In this document: positions 16,711 through 25,722 of the stretch, piece by piece | Layout of the letters: each line of letters begins with the position of its first letter | Position numbering within the stretch: position 1 is the first letter of the stretch | DNA from: Shewanella algidipiscicola | GTDB lineage: Bacteria > Pseudomonadota > Gammaproteobacteria > Enterobacterales > Shewanellaceae | DNA length: 64,000 bases | Assembly: GCF_003605125.1 (NCBI RefSeq) | Contig: NZ_QPQT01000002.1 | Location: 248,001 to 312,000, forward strand | Direction of reading: 5' to 3' | Made by a program: the position numbers and the translations under genes | The notes under the pieces: generated by a model | What the model saw: the letters and a program-made list of their open reading frames with translations, nothing else | Database searches by the model: none | What the model was told of the DNA's origin: nothing

Positions 16711-17394
16711 ATGAAGTATTTATTGTTATGCCTGTGTTTAGGCATTTATCAATATGCCATTGCAGCTGAAATAATGTTGACTGGCATGATCCCCGGCATG
16801 GGGAACTACACTAAAAATATCCAAAGTATCAGAGAGCGTAAGTTTGAATTTGTGGTGCCGCAAAGAACAGACTTTTCATGTGGTGCAGCCAGTTTAGCTA
16901 GCATTCTTAAGTATGGATATGGTCAAGATGAGATAACCGAAGAGCATGTCTTATTGGGTATGCTCGAGATTGCAGATATTGAGTTAGTGCAAGAGCAAGG
17001 TTTTTCCTTGTTAGATATGAAACGTTACTTAGCAACGCAGAATATGCGTGGCCGAGGATATAGGGTGGGGGTTAAAGAGCTTCTACTGTTAAAAATTCCG
17101 GCGATAGTGCTGTTAAATGATGGTGGGTACAGTCATTTTGTTGTGATGAGACGGTTTACTGAAAATCAGGTTTTTCTTGGCGACCCCGCACTTGGAAATC
17201 GTATTCTAGAGTATGAAGAGTTTGCCAACAAATGGAACGGAATTGTCTTTGTCGTTATAGGTAATCAATACATTAAAGATAATCCGCTTATAACGCCTAG
17301 AAACAGATTAACGTATAACGTGCTAAGCCCTATGCAGCCATTAACCGATGCTGAACTATTAGAGTTTGGTTTCCAATATGCAGACATGCTTTAA
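16711..17394 (+). CDS. FapD-like C39 cysteine peptidase
   Basis: The 227-aa exported protein (signal peptide to about residue 19) has the peptidase C39 triad: Cys57 in RTDFSCGAAS, His142 in GGYSHFVV and Asp158 in LGDPALGN. FapD of Pseudomonas has the same fold, is essential for Fap assembly, and is thought to process or guide amyloid subunits during export. The ATG at 16711 follows AAGGA by seven bases; upstream in-frame codons to 16666 lack a ribosome site. It lies between the FapC-like and FapE-like genes, the Pseudomonas order. Confidence 0.82.
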   Translation: MKYLLLCLCLGIYQYAIAAEIMLTGMIPGMGNYTKNIQSIRERKFEFVVPQRTDFSCGAASLASILKYGYGQDEITEEHVLLGMLEIADIELVQEQGFSLLDMKRYLATQNMRGRGYRVGVKELLLLKIPAIVLLNDGGYSHFVVMRRFTENQVFLGDPALGNRILEYEEFANKWNGIVFVVIGNQYIKDNPLITPRNRLTYNVLSPMQPLTDAELLEFGFQYADML

Positions 17395-17404
17395 AGGAGG
17401 CAAA

Positions 17405-18115
17405 ATGAAATTTTGCTTAGTAACAGGGATTTTATTGGCCAATTCAGCTTTAGCATCCAATCTGCCATTAGATGCTTTTGATGCACAAGCGCCATTATCA
17501 GATCAGGAGTTGGCTCAGCAGAGGGGGAAATACACCCAAAATGGCCAAGACTTTTACTTTGGTTTATTGATGCAAACCCAATATCTCAATGCTCAGGGGG
17601 TCGCTCAGCAGGTGAGCATGCAAATTGAGATGTCGGCATCAAATGATCGTCCCGAACTTGTCATTACCATTGCCGATAAAGGGGCGCTAACGGATAACTC
17701 GTTGGGACTGTCCACTTCTGGACAGGCGAGTGGCTTGCAGCAACAAATTCAAATCACAGGTGATTTTAATAACGTAAACAATCAACTCGATATCACTCAG
17801 GGAGCATTAGCTCCACTGGCTAATGGTGTCGAAATCATATTAGGACAAACCTTAGTTAACAGTAGCGGCAATGTGCTCTATTCTGCTAAAAGCGGTGAAT
17901 TGGGTTATCGGGTCGACTTGCAATCAGCATCGTTTGCACAAGGAGTATTATCTCAAGAGGGTAATGGTCAGTTGATGCAATCAATCAATATTATTGGTGG
18001 GTTTAATCAAATTACTAACAGTTCATTAATACGCTATCAAGGAGTTGATATTGGAATAAAAGAGCGACAATTAATGGGCTTACAGGTACGCGACATCATG
18101 GGAATTGGTCTATAG
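17405..18115 (+). CDS. FapE-like secreted protein
   Basis: The 236-aa protein begins after an ideal AAGGAGG site and has a short signal peptide (MKFCLVTGILLANSALA). The early motif LSDQELAQQRGKY is followed by beta-rich sequence with many Gln, Asn and Gly, including ITGDFNNVNNQLDI and NIIGGFNQITNSS. Gene position after the peptidase and before the channel fits FapE, a minor extracellular component in Pseudomonas. A comparable LTDAELLEFGF segment closes the preceding FapD-like protein. Sequence similarity alone is weak, so the assignment relies largely on context. Confidence 0.6.
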   Translation: MKFCLVTGILLANSALASNLPLDAFDAQAPLSDQELAQQRGKYTQNGQDFYFGLLMQTQYLNAQGVAQQVSMQIEMSASNDRPELVITIADKGALTDNSLGLSTSGQASGLQQQIQITGDFNNVNNQLDITQGALAPLANGVEIILGQTLVNSSGNVLYSAKSGELGYRVDLQSASFAQGVLSQEGNGQLMQSINIIGGFNQITNSSLIRYQGVDIGIKERQLMGLQVRDIMGIGL

Positions 18116-18169
18116 TTTTCAGGCGAGTCTATACCTAAGACCACAAAAGTTAATCAAGGATAACGATCA

Positions 18170-19468
18170 ATGGACGTCAAATGGACTAAGGTTGCCCTGC
18201 TAGCATCGATTGCGTGTGTTAATTTCCCCAGTTTCGCGGCTGATAACGATCAAAATCAAGCTTCAATGACTGAAGCTGACGAGCTTCAATTGCTAAAAAA
18301 ACAGCTCATCTTCCTTAATAAACAAGCACAGATGCAGCAGCAAGCCATTAATCAAATGGCGCAAAAAATCTTAGCGAAAGAAGCAACGCTTAATCAGTCT
18401 CAACGTAATACCACAGATGCGCAGGAGCAAGCAGCTCAAACGATCGAACGGCAACCGCAACAACCGCGTGCTCAAGAATCAGCGTCTTCAGCTCCGGTAG
18501 CACAAGTGAAAAAGGAACCGGAACGCTCTCGCAGTACAGATGATGTGTTGCAAGAGGCGCATAATGTGTTTGATCGTAAGTTAACTGTCGAATCCTCTAT
18601 GACCTACAGCTATTATGGGCGTAAGGATTTGGTTTTGCGTGGTTTTCTTGCATTGGATGCCATATTTCTAGGTAACTTAAACCTCGATAGAATACGCTCT
18701 AATACGGTCCAGCTTGACTTAACTACGCGCTATACTCTCAATGACCAATGGCAGTTCGAAATGGGTTTTCCTTATGTGTATCGCCTTAATAAATATGAGT
18801 CTGTAGGGGAGGGGAATTCGAGCCAATTATATGAGTCTGCCAAGGTTGAGGGTGGACAAATTGGAGATATGAGTTTAGCCGCTTACTATCGGGTAATGAC
18901 CGAGGGTAATGGTTGGCCCGATTGGGTTTGGAACGTCAGGGTACGTTTGCCCACGGGGACAGATCCTTTTGGTATTGAGCTAGAATCGTCTGAGTCGGGT
19001 AATTTAACTTATCCTGTGGATATTGCGACGGGTGCTGGCGTGTTAGGGCTCTCAACCGGTTTTAGTTTGGCTAAAACCTATGATCCCGCGATTGTATTTT
19101 TTAATCTCAACTACGGCACCTTTATCCCTGAAGAGTATGGCGATCTATCTGGGTTACCTGGATTATCGCCCGGCGAGATCGATTTGGGGGATTACATTGA
19201 TTACAGTTTGGGGCTTGCATTTGCGGTGTCAGAAAGAATGAGTATTGGCATGAGCTTTAACCAGAGGTTTTACGCTAAAACTCAGCAGCGTCCTAAAGGC
19301 AGTGATTGGCAAGATATCACTAGGACAGATACCAATACCGCATCGCTTGGCCTTGGCGCGACATTGGCGCTAACTGAGAACCTGTCTATGGTCACAAGCA
19401 TTGGTGCTGGTTTAACCGAGGATTCACCCGATTATCAATTAAGTTTACGTTTCCCGTATCGTTTCTAG
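18170..19468 (+). CDS. FapF-like outer-membrane amyloid export channel
   Basis: The 432-aa product has a signal peptide to about residue 23, an N-terminal coiled coil rich in Leu and Gln (about 35-100), a Gln/Pro/Ala linker, and a beta-barrel from about 130 that ends in RFPYRF with a terminal Phe. This matches FapF of Pseudomonas (about 430 aa), a trimeric pore gated by an N-terminal helix and coiled coil that exports FapB, FapC and FapE. It is the last gene before a terminator. The barrel begins with the paired ESSMTYSYYG strand seen in this family. Confidence 0.8.
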   Translation: MDVKWTKVALLASIACVNFPSFAADNDQNQASMTEADELQLLKKQLIFLNKQAQMQQQAINQMAQKILAKEATLNQSQRNTTDAQEQAAQTIERQPQQPRAQESASSAPVAQVKKEPERSRSTDDVLQEAHNVFDRKLTVESSMTYSYYGRKDLVLRGFLALDAIFLGNLNLDRIRSNTVQLDLTTRYTLNDQWQFEMGFPYVYRLNKYESVGEGNSSQLYESAKVEGGQIGDMSLAAYYRVMTEGNGWPDWVWNVRVRLPTGTDPFGIELESSESGNLTYPVDIATGAGVLGLSTGFSLAKTYDPAIVFFNLNYGTFIPEEYGDLSGLPGLSPGEIDLGDYIDYSLGLAFAVSERMSIGMSFNQRFYAKTQQRPKGSDWQDITRTDTNTASLGLGATLALTENLSMVTSIGAGLTEDSPDYQLSLRFPYRF

Positions 19469-19570
19469 CAGTTGACAGTTTACAGAGGGGATCTTGCTTA
19501 AGATATGACGATGATAGCGCTATGGTGATTAATTTATGTGAAATTGAGTCAAGCGGCGGACTAATCTTAG

Positions 19571-19606
19571 ATGGCTAATATTAAAAAGTGTTAGCCATTT
19601 TATTTT
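19571..19606 (+). terminator. Terminator of the Fap-like operon
   Basis: ATGGCTAA (19571-19578) pairs with TTAGCCAT (19591-19598) around a 12-base loop and is followed by TTTATTTTAGTT, about 100 bases past the channel gene. Confidence 0.7.
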
Positions 19607-19736
19607 AGTTATTGCCGATTTTTTATTTTTTTATCAAGGCATCATATAGCAAGTAATACCATGCCATTTAAGGATTCGCGGCGGTTGAGAGAGCTTGGTG
19701 GTTCAGCTTAGTCACTATTGTGAATGATGAGCGCTG

Positions 19737-20648
19737 TTACATCATTAATGACTGCAGCGATTCATGACTGCTGAAGCGTTTAGTAAAAAAATCTAAGAAC
19801 ACACTAATGTTCGTCGCCAGCTGACGCCTGCTCGAATACACCCCATACACTTTGAAAGGCTCAATGGGCCAGTCTTGCAGAAGTGGTACAAGGCTGCCGC
19901 TAGCTAACTCGGTTTTACACACAGAATTAGATAGCATAGCAATGCCAAAATCATCTAATACTAGTTGTTTCACCATGATGGCGCTGTTTACTCTCACTTT
20001 TCGTTTAAAATTGACCATGGTTTTACGTTGGCCTTTTCCTAGCGGCCAAATTGGGGCTGAGCGCGAAGTACCAAGTAAAATACCGTGATGTTCGCTCAGT
20101 TCCTGTGGTGTAGCAGGGGTGCCTTTGGCTTTTAAATATGCTGGACTGGCCACTAATATGGGTTGACGTTCTAACAATAAACGCGCCACCAAGTCAGAGG
20201 ATTGCAGCGGGCCATATTTGATGGCGATGTCATAACCTTCACCCACTAAACCAACATCATTATCGGTAAATTGGACGTCGAGTGCCACGTTAGGATATAA
20301 GCGCATAAAGCTACTGCATAGGTTAGCGATGAGCTCTTGGCTAAAGGAAACCGGAATAGCCACACGTAATGAACCAGATACATCATTATGTGTATTTTCA
20401 ATGGTGGCCTTGGCAGCTTCGACTTCATCGTTAATACTACTGCAATGTTGATAAAATAATGCACCCACTTGAGTCAGGCTTAAATTACGGGTATCACGTT
20501 GCAATAAACGTACGCCTAGCTGCTCTTCGAGTTGGGCGACTTTACGACTTATGGTGGATTTTGGCATGCCGATATCGCGAGCCGCCTGAGAGAAGCTTTT
20601 AGCCCTCACTACCGCTGCGAATAGCATCATACCGTTCAAATCTGGCAT
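19737..20648 (-). CDS. LysR-family regulator divergent from the acetyl-CoA carboxylase
   Basis: The 303-aa protein has an N-terminal winged helix (SFSQAARDIGMPKSTISRKVAQLEEQLG, residues 17-45) and a periplasmic-binding-protein-like effector domain, of the AaeR/DsdC-like group with FxxxVRAKSFSQAA. It lies 122 bases from the divergent giant carboxylase and is a natural candidate for its regulator. A perfect palindrome at 20711 lies between them. The effector is unknown. Confidence 0.85.
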   Translation of the reverse strand: MPDLNGMMLFAAVVRAKSFSQAARDIGMPKSTISRKVAQLEEQLGVRLLQRDTRNLSLTQVGALFYQHCSSINDEVEAAKATIENTHNDVSGSLRVAIPVSFSQELIANLCSSFMRLYPNVALDVQFTDNDVGLVGEGYDIAIKYGPLQSSDLVARLLLERQPILVASPAYLKAKGTPATPQELSEHHGILLGTSRSAPIWPLGKGQRKTMVNFKRKVRVNSAIMVKQLVLDDFGIAMLSNSVCKTELASGSLVPLLQDWPIEPFKVYGVYSSRRQLATNISVFLDFFTKRFSSHESLQSLMM

Positions 20649-20710
20649 TATTTTATCACTGTCTCAAAAATGGAACATAGCGTCTAAGTCAGTTTAATAG
20701 CATTTGACCC

Positions 20711-20725
20711 TATAACAAAGTTATA
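20711..20725. promoter_or_regulatory. Perfect palindrome between the LysR gene and the carboxylase
   Basis: TATAAC-aaa-GTTATA is a perfect 15-bp dyad 45 bases upstream of the carboxylase start. It could bind the divergently encoded LysR protein, although classical LysR boxes are T-N11-A. It may also overlap the promoter. Confidence 0.4.
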
Positions 20726-20769
20726 TTTATGGGCTAAAAATTTTAGAGGCTAAAGCAGAGGATCAATTG

Positions 20770-23700
20770 ATGACCAGCACCAATCAGCCCACAAACACGA
20801 CTCAGGTTCAAACTGCCGATCCGCTTTTTCTTCAAGCAGAACATTTGGCACAAGATTTTTCTCTGTTTCCAAAACACAGTAAGCAGAGTCTGTCAGAGCA
20901 GATTAACGGTTTATTAAGTGAAGAGACGATTCAGTCTAATCTTAAGGAATTGGAACAGTTAGACGTAGACGGTTACGTTGCTAAAGTGATTCAACCCACC
21001 TTAGATAAAAACCGCCTTGGCGCTAAGCGCGTTATTGCCGATCTCAAGGGCAAGTTGATCACAGATAAACACTTAGGCCCATTTTACAGTGCTGAGGTTG
21101 AGCTCAATTTTGGCACTCGCACTCGCCGTATCGGTTTTATTGCTCAAGAGCGCACCACTAGTAATGGTGCGTGGATGCCTGAGCATCATATAGCGGCTTG
21201 TGCGGCCATTCGTCACTTTGCCGAATTGTCTATGCCTATTGTTTACCTTATTGACACCCCTGGTGCCGATGCCGGTGAAGTGGCGAACAGTCAAAACCAA
21301 GCACATACGATTTCTAAAGCCATTGCCGAGAGTGCCAACGTCGATGTTCCGACGGTCGGTATCGTGATTGGTGCTGGCTATTCTGGTGGTGCAATCCCCT
21401 TGGCCGCGGCCAACATTTTGTTGTCACTGCGTGATGGTATTTTTAACACCATTCAGCCTCAAGGTTTGCAAAGCATTGCGCGTAAGTACAACTTGTCATG
21501 GCAAGAGTGTGCTAAGTCGGTGGGCGTATCGCCAGAAGAGCTTTACACTTCGGGCTGTATCGATGGCATTATCGACTTTTCACCATCGGATAAAGATGAG
21601 CGTCAGCATAATCTTCGCCGTGCGATCATTAGCAGTATTGAAGCGGTCGAGAATGCCGCGGTGCAGTTTGTGCGCGAGTCGAAAGATTTACGTGAACATT
21701 ATGACCGCAGCTTAAATCGTTTCTTGCATCCGTCGAAGAACCTGTCAGCCTTAGAAGAGCAGGCGGGATTATCGGTTGCTGACAACCCAACGATGCACCT
21801 CAATTTATTCGGTAGCTCTTATCGTTATCTGCGTTACTTAACCCTGCGTAGCCGTATTCATTCGATTTCTCAAGAGCAGTATGGCCGCTTATCTAAGGTG
21901 AGCGTACCAGAGGGCGATCTGCTGGCGCGTATTCAGCAAGAGCAAGATAAGGTGTTCCAGTCTTGGCTATCTAGCCCAGATAAACTGGTTTACGATGAAG
22001 ATCTTAATAAGTTATGGAGCAACTTTACCGCCAAGCGCGATGATGTGTCTACTGAACGAAACATGCTGACGCGGTTTATTTTAGGTGAGCCTAAAGAGAA
22101 TTATAAGAAGGCGCGTAAGGCACTGTTATTTAATATCGGTTGGTCGCTATACCACCGTTGGAAAGGCAACGCCGAAAACAACTTCAAAGGCTTAATCCAA
22201 TATCTAGAAAGCTTGCCTGATGAAGTGACACAAGCCGATTGGCCAGAGCTTAATCAGCTGACGGTTCTGGATGTGATCGTCCATGACGAACTGCGCGAAG
22301 ATTTTATTTGGCAATGTTATAACATCTTAATTTTCAATGCGCTGTATGACAACGTGGTGGGTAACTTAGCCTCAATCGCGAAAGAAGCCATGATGACGAA
22401 GAGTTTATCGCGCGCCTCTGTCGACAACCTGCTACATGACTCAATCGATCGCGCTATCTCTAAACAAGATACTGCTAACGATAAGAACAAGTTCTATAAG
22501 TGGCTGAAGTATTTCATGTCGCAGTCAAACCGTGCCGATCTGCTGACTAAAACAGAGCAGTGGAAGAGCGTCGGTTTCCCGCAACTTAACGACAGTCTAT
22601 TCGTTATCTTGACCTATTTCTTCGAGCGTCTACTGCCTGAGTATTTTGCCAGCGAAGAGAAGAGCAGCGACTACACTGGTGCCATCAACCCTGTGCGCAT
22701 TGGTCGTCGTAAAGACTTCTGGAACCGCTTGACCATGGGTTATCAAGATCTGCTTATCCAGAAAGTGCTTCGCGATGAGAAGCGCAAGGGTAAGATGACT
22801 TGGGAAAATGTCATTGCTAAATTCTTCAGTGATTTTGATGAGCTAAACGGCGACAAAATGTCGGCTAACCTGCTTAATTTCCCAGGTTTCCGTTTATCGA
22901 TTGAAGATGCACTCGATAAAGGCATTCGTCCATGCGGTTTGATCACGGGGACCGCCAATGTTGAGTACAAGGGGCAAACTATTCGTGCGGGTATCGCCGT
23001 ATCCAATACCGCATTCCAAGCGGGTGCGTTCGATATGGCCAGCGCCGAGAAATTCAGTGCCTTGTTGATCGAATGTGCTAAACGCAGACTGCCAGTTATC
23101 TGTTTCATCAGTTCAGGTGGTATGCAGACTAAAGAAGGGGCGGCGGCGCTGTTCTCTATGGCGGTGGTGAACGACCGTATTACTCGTTTCATTCGTGATA
23201 ACGAACTGCCAGTCTTGATGTTTGGTTTCGGGGACTGTACCGGTGGTGCTCAGGCCAGTTTTGTGACCCATCCTTTGGTGCAAACATATTACCTGTCGGG
23301 CACTAATATGCCATTTGCAGGCCAGATGGTAGTGCCAGCATACTTGCCGTCGACCTCGACGTTGTCGAATTATCTGTCTAAGGTTCCGGGCGCAATGAAC
23401 GCCTTGGTCACCAATCCATTTAGCGACACCATAGATGAGCAACTTAGCGGTATCGATCCATTAATGCCTAAGCCAACGGCTAAGATTGAAGATGTTATTG
23501 GCAATGCCATTTCAACCTTAGTGCCTGAAATGCAAGTGGCCGAGGATGAGATAGTACAAGATGATCCTCGTCAGTTGATGAAGCCTATTGAGAAAGTATT
23601 GGTTCATGCTCGTGGTTGTACTGCGGTTAAGCTAATCCGTAAGGCTCATGACAACAACATTAGCGTGGTATTAGTGGCGTCAGATCCCGATATGACCTCG

Positions 23701-25323
23701 GTACCAGCCGATATGCTTGATGAAAACGATAAGCTGGTCTGTATCGGTGGTAACACTTCTGATGAAAGTTACCTAAACGCATACTCAGTGCTGAAAGTTG
23801 CTGAATATGAGAAAGTTGATGCGCTGCACCCAGGTATTGGCTTCCTGTCTGAAAGCCCGCAATTTGCCGCATTATGTGTTAATAACGGTGTCAACTTCAT
23901 TGGCCCTAGTGTGCATAGCATGACGACCATGGGTAACAAGTCGAATGCGATTAAAACCTCGCAAGCGCAAAATGTACCTGTGGTTCCAGGTAGTCACGGT
24001 ATCTTGACCAACGCAGAGCAAGCGGTCAACGTGGCCAGCGAAATTGGCTATCCTGTGCTGCTTAAAGCGGTACAAGGTGGTGGCGGTAAGGGTATTCAAG
24101 TTGTTGAGCGCCCAGAAGATATGATCTCTCTATTCCAAAAGACCTCTACCGAAGCGGCGGCGGCATTTGGTAATGGTGACCTTTACCTAGAGAAATATGT
24201 TACCTCTTTACGCCATATTGAAGTGCAGCTACTGCGTGATCAGTTTGGTAACACTAAGGTACTGGGGTTACGTGACTGTTCGGTACAACGTAACAACCAG
24301 AAAGTGATTGAAGAGTCTGGTTCGACTATGTTGCCAGATGAGCTTAAGCAGAAGGTGATGGAATACACGCGCGCATTAGGCGACGCCACCGATTACATGG
24401 GTGCAGGTACGGTAGAATTTATCTACAACCTCGATACCAATGAAGTGTACTTCATGGAGATGAATACTCGTCTGCAAGTTGAGCATCCGGTTACTGAAGC
24501 AACCTCGGGTATTGATATCGTCAGCGCCGGTTTCGACATTGCCGCGGGTCGCTCTATTGAGCACCTTGAGCCACAAGAGATTGGCTATGCTATCGAAGTG
24601 CGTGTCACTGCCGAGAAAGCGGCATTAGACAGCAATGGTATACTGCAGTTATTACCGCATCCAGGGGTGATCACCGAATATGCGATGCCTGAGCGCGATG
24701 ATATCGAAATCATCTCTATCGCCGGTGAAGGTAAAGAGGTATCACCATACTATGATAGCTTGATCGCCCAGATCATCTGCCGTGGTGAGTCGCGCGAAGA
24801 TGTGATCAACAAGCTGCATGACTATCTTGCCAACGAAGTGGTTATTAAAGGTATTGCAACCAATATTCCGTTGCTCACGCGTATCTTAAAAGATGGTACC
24901 TTCAACGAAGGGGTGTATGACACTAACTATCTGCCACGCTTCATGGCTGAGCTGGATATTCCTGAGCTGATTGCCGAAATGGAAGCGGCAGCGGAAACTG
25001 TGGGTGTCGATACCGAGTCGCTACGAGTCGGTGAGAGTAATGAGCTAAAAGTATTGGCACAAGGTGCGGGTATCTTCTATACCTCGCCAGCACCGGGTGA
25101 AGCGGACTTCGTCAAAGAGGGTGACATCGTTACTGTCGATCAGACGCTGGCGTTAACCGAAGCGATGAAAATGTTCTCACAGGTGACGCTTGCAGGCTTT
25201 AACCGCCAAGGCGCTGTGCTGTACCCTGAAGATAAGCAATATCGCATTGAGCGTATTCTTAACAGCAACGGTCAGCAGGTCTCACAAGGTGAACTACTGT
25301 TTGTGGTGTCACCCGTTAACTGA
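20770..25323 (+). CDS. Single-chain acetyl-CoA (acyl-CoA) carboxylase
   Basis: The 1517-aa protein fuses all carboxylase activities. Residues about 90-330 resemble AccA (IDTPGADAG near 161, GAGYSGGA near 201); about 330-690 is helical and unassigned; about 690-920 resembles AccD (GDCTGGAQAS near 821) without its zinc ribbon; about 938-1390 is biotin carboxylase (ATP-grasp loop GGGGKG near 1103); the C-terminus is a biotinyl domain with AMKM, Lys1467 being biotinylated. Order is transferase-carboxylase-carrier, the reverse of eukaryotic ACC. It may make malonyl-CoA, but other acyl-CoAs cannot be excluded. The ATG at 20770 fits AGAGGA better than the TTG three bases before it. Confidence 0.88.
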   Translation: MTSTNQPTNTTQVQTADPLFLQAEHLAQDFSLFPKHSKQSLSEQINGLLSEETIQSNLKELEQLDVDGYVAKVIQPTLDKNRLGAKRVIADLKGKLITDKHLGPFYSAEVELNFGTRTRRIGFIAQERTTSNGAWMPEHHIAACAAIRHFAELSMPIVYLIDTPGADAGEVANSQNQAHTISKAIAESANVDVPTVGIVIGAGYSGGAIPLAAANILLSLRDGIFNTIQPQGLQSIARKYNLSWQECAKSVGVSPEELYTSGCIDGIIDFSPSDKDERQHNLRRAIISSIEAVENAAVQFVRESKDLREHYDRSLNRFLHPSKNLSALEEQAGLSVADNPTMHLNLFGSSYRYLRYLTLRSRIHSISQEQYGRLSKVSVPEGDLLARIQQEQDKVFQSWLSSPDKLVYDEDLNKLWSNFTAKRDDVSTERNMLTRFILGEPKENYKKARKALLFNIGWSLYHRWKGNAENNFKGLIQYLESLPDEVTQADWPELNQLTVLDVIVHDELREDFIWQCYNILIFNALYDNVVGNLASIAKEAMMTKSLSRASVDNLLHDSIDRAISKQDTANDKNKFYKWLKYFMSQSNRADLLTKTEQWKSVGFPQLNDSLFVILTYFFERLLPEYFASEEKSSDYTGAINPVRIGRRKDFWNRLTMGYQDLLIQKVLRDEKRKGKMTWENVIAKFFSDFDELNGDKMSANLLNFPGFRLSIEDALDKGIRPCGLITGTANVEYKGQTIRAGIAVSNTAFQAGAFDMASAEKFSALLIECAKRRLPVICFISSGGMQTKEGAAALFSMAVVNDRITRFIRDNELPVLMFGFGDCTGGAQASFVTHPLVQTYYLSGTNMPFAGQMVVPAYLPSTSTLSNYLSKVPGAMNALVTNPFSDTIDEQLSGIDPLMPKPTAKIEDVIGNAISTLVPEMQVAEDEIVQDDPRQLMKPIEKVLVHARGCTAVKLIRKAHDNNISVVLVASDPDMTSVPADMLDENDKLVCIGGNTSDESYLNAYSVLKVAEYEKVDALHPGIGFLSESPQFAALCVNNGVNFIGPSVHSMTTMGNKSNAIKTSQAQNVPVVPGSHGILTNAEQAVNVASEIGYPVLLKAVQGGGGKGIQVVERPEDMISLFQKTSTEAAAAFGNGDLYLEKYVTSLRHIEVQLLRDQFGNTKVLGLRDCSVQRNNQKVIEESGSTMLPDELKQKVMEYTRALGDATDYMGAGTVEFIYNLDTNEVYFMEMNTRLQVEHPVTEATSGIDIVSAGFDIAAGRSIEHLEPQEIGYAIEVRVTAEKAALDSNGILQLLPHPGVITEYAMPERDDIEIISIAGEGKEVSPYYDSLIAQIICRGESREDVINKLHDYLANEVVIKGIATNIPLLTRILKDGTFNEGVYDTNYLPRFMAELDIPELIAEMEAAAETVGVDTESLRVGESNELKVLAQGAGIFYTSPAPGEADFVKEGDIVTVDQTLALTEAMKMFSQVTLAGFNRQGAVLYPEDKQYRIERILNSNGQQVSQGELLFVVSPVN

Positions 25324-25348
25324 TGCCACTGAGAGCCAGTTAAGCTAA

Positions 25349-25384
25349 TAAAAATACCCATCGAATGATGGGTATTTTTTTATC
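25349..25384 (+). terminator. Terminator of the carboxylase gene
   Basis: AAAATACCCATC (25351-25362) pairs with GATGGGTATTTT (25367-25378) and is followed by further T residues, 30 bases past the stop. Confidence 0.85.
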
Positions 25385-25722
25385 TGTTGCTACCCATTTA
25401 GCGGGGGAGTGCTAGAGACGCTTAGGTGTTCTTTTTAGGCAAGGTCACTGTGCCAGTTGAGCAAGCTCGGGCCGATTAAGCGTCCCGTTAGCATCTCGTC
25501 TACCACAGTGGATAGTGACCAGCGATGATGCCGTTTGCCCTTGCGTGCCATTACGGGGTATGCCTAAACAGAGTGCCAGAACAGAGTTATCTATGGCAAT
25601 ATTGGCCTCTTGCCACAATGGTGTATATGATAGTGAGCTTGGTTAATTTTATGACCAAGATCAAGGCGTAAGTCACAAACCGTGACTAAGCTCAACTTAA
25701 GGTTTAGCGGTAGGAGAAAACC
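25385..25722. other. Intergenic region with a possible 38-aa minus-strand frame
   Basis: No established gene is seen. A 38-codon frame at 25551-25435 on the minus strand begins MARKGKRHHRW and ends NWHSDLA; it is very basic at its start but has no good ribosome site. The promoter of the universal stress protein gene lies in the last 100 bases; no confident promoter elements were assigned. Confidence 0.35.
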
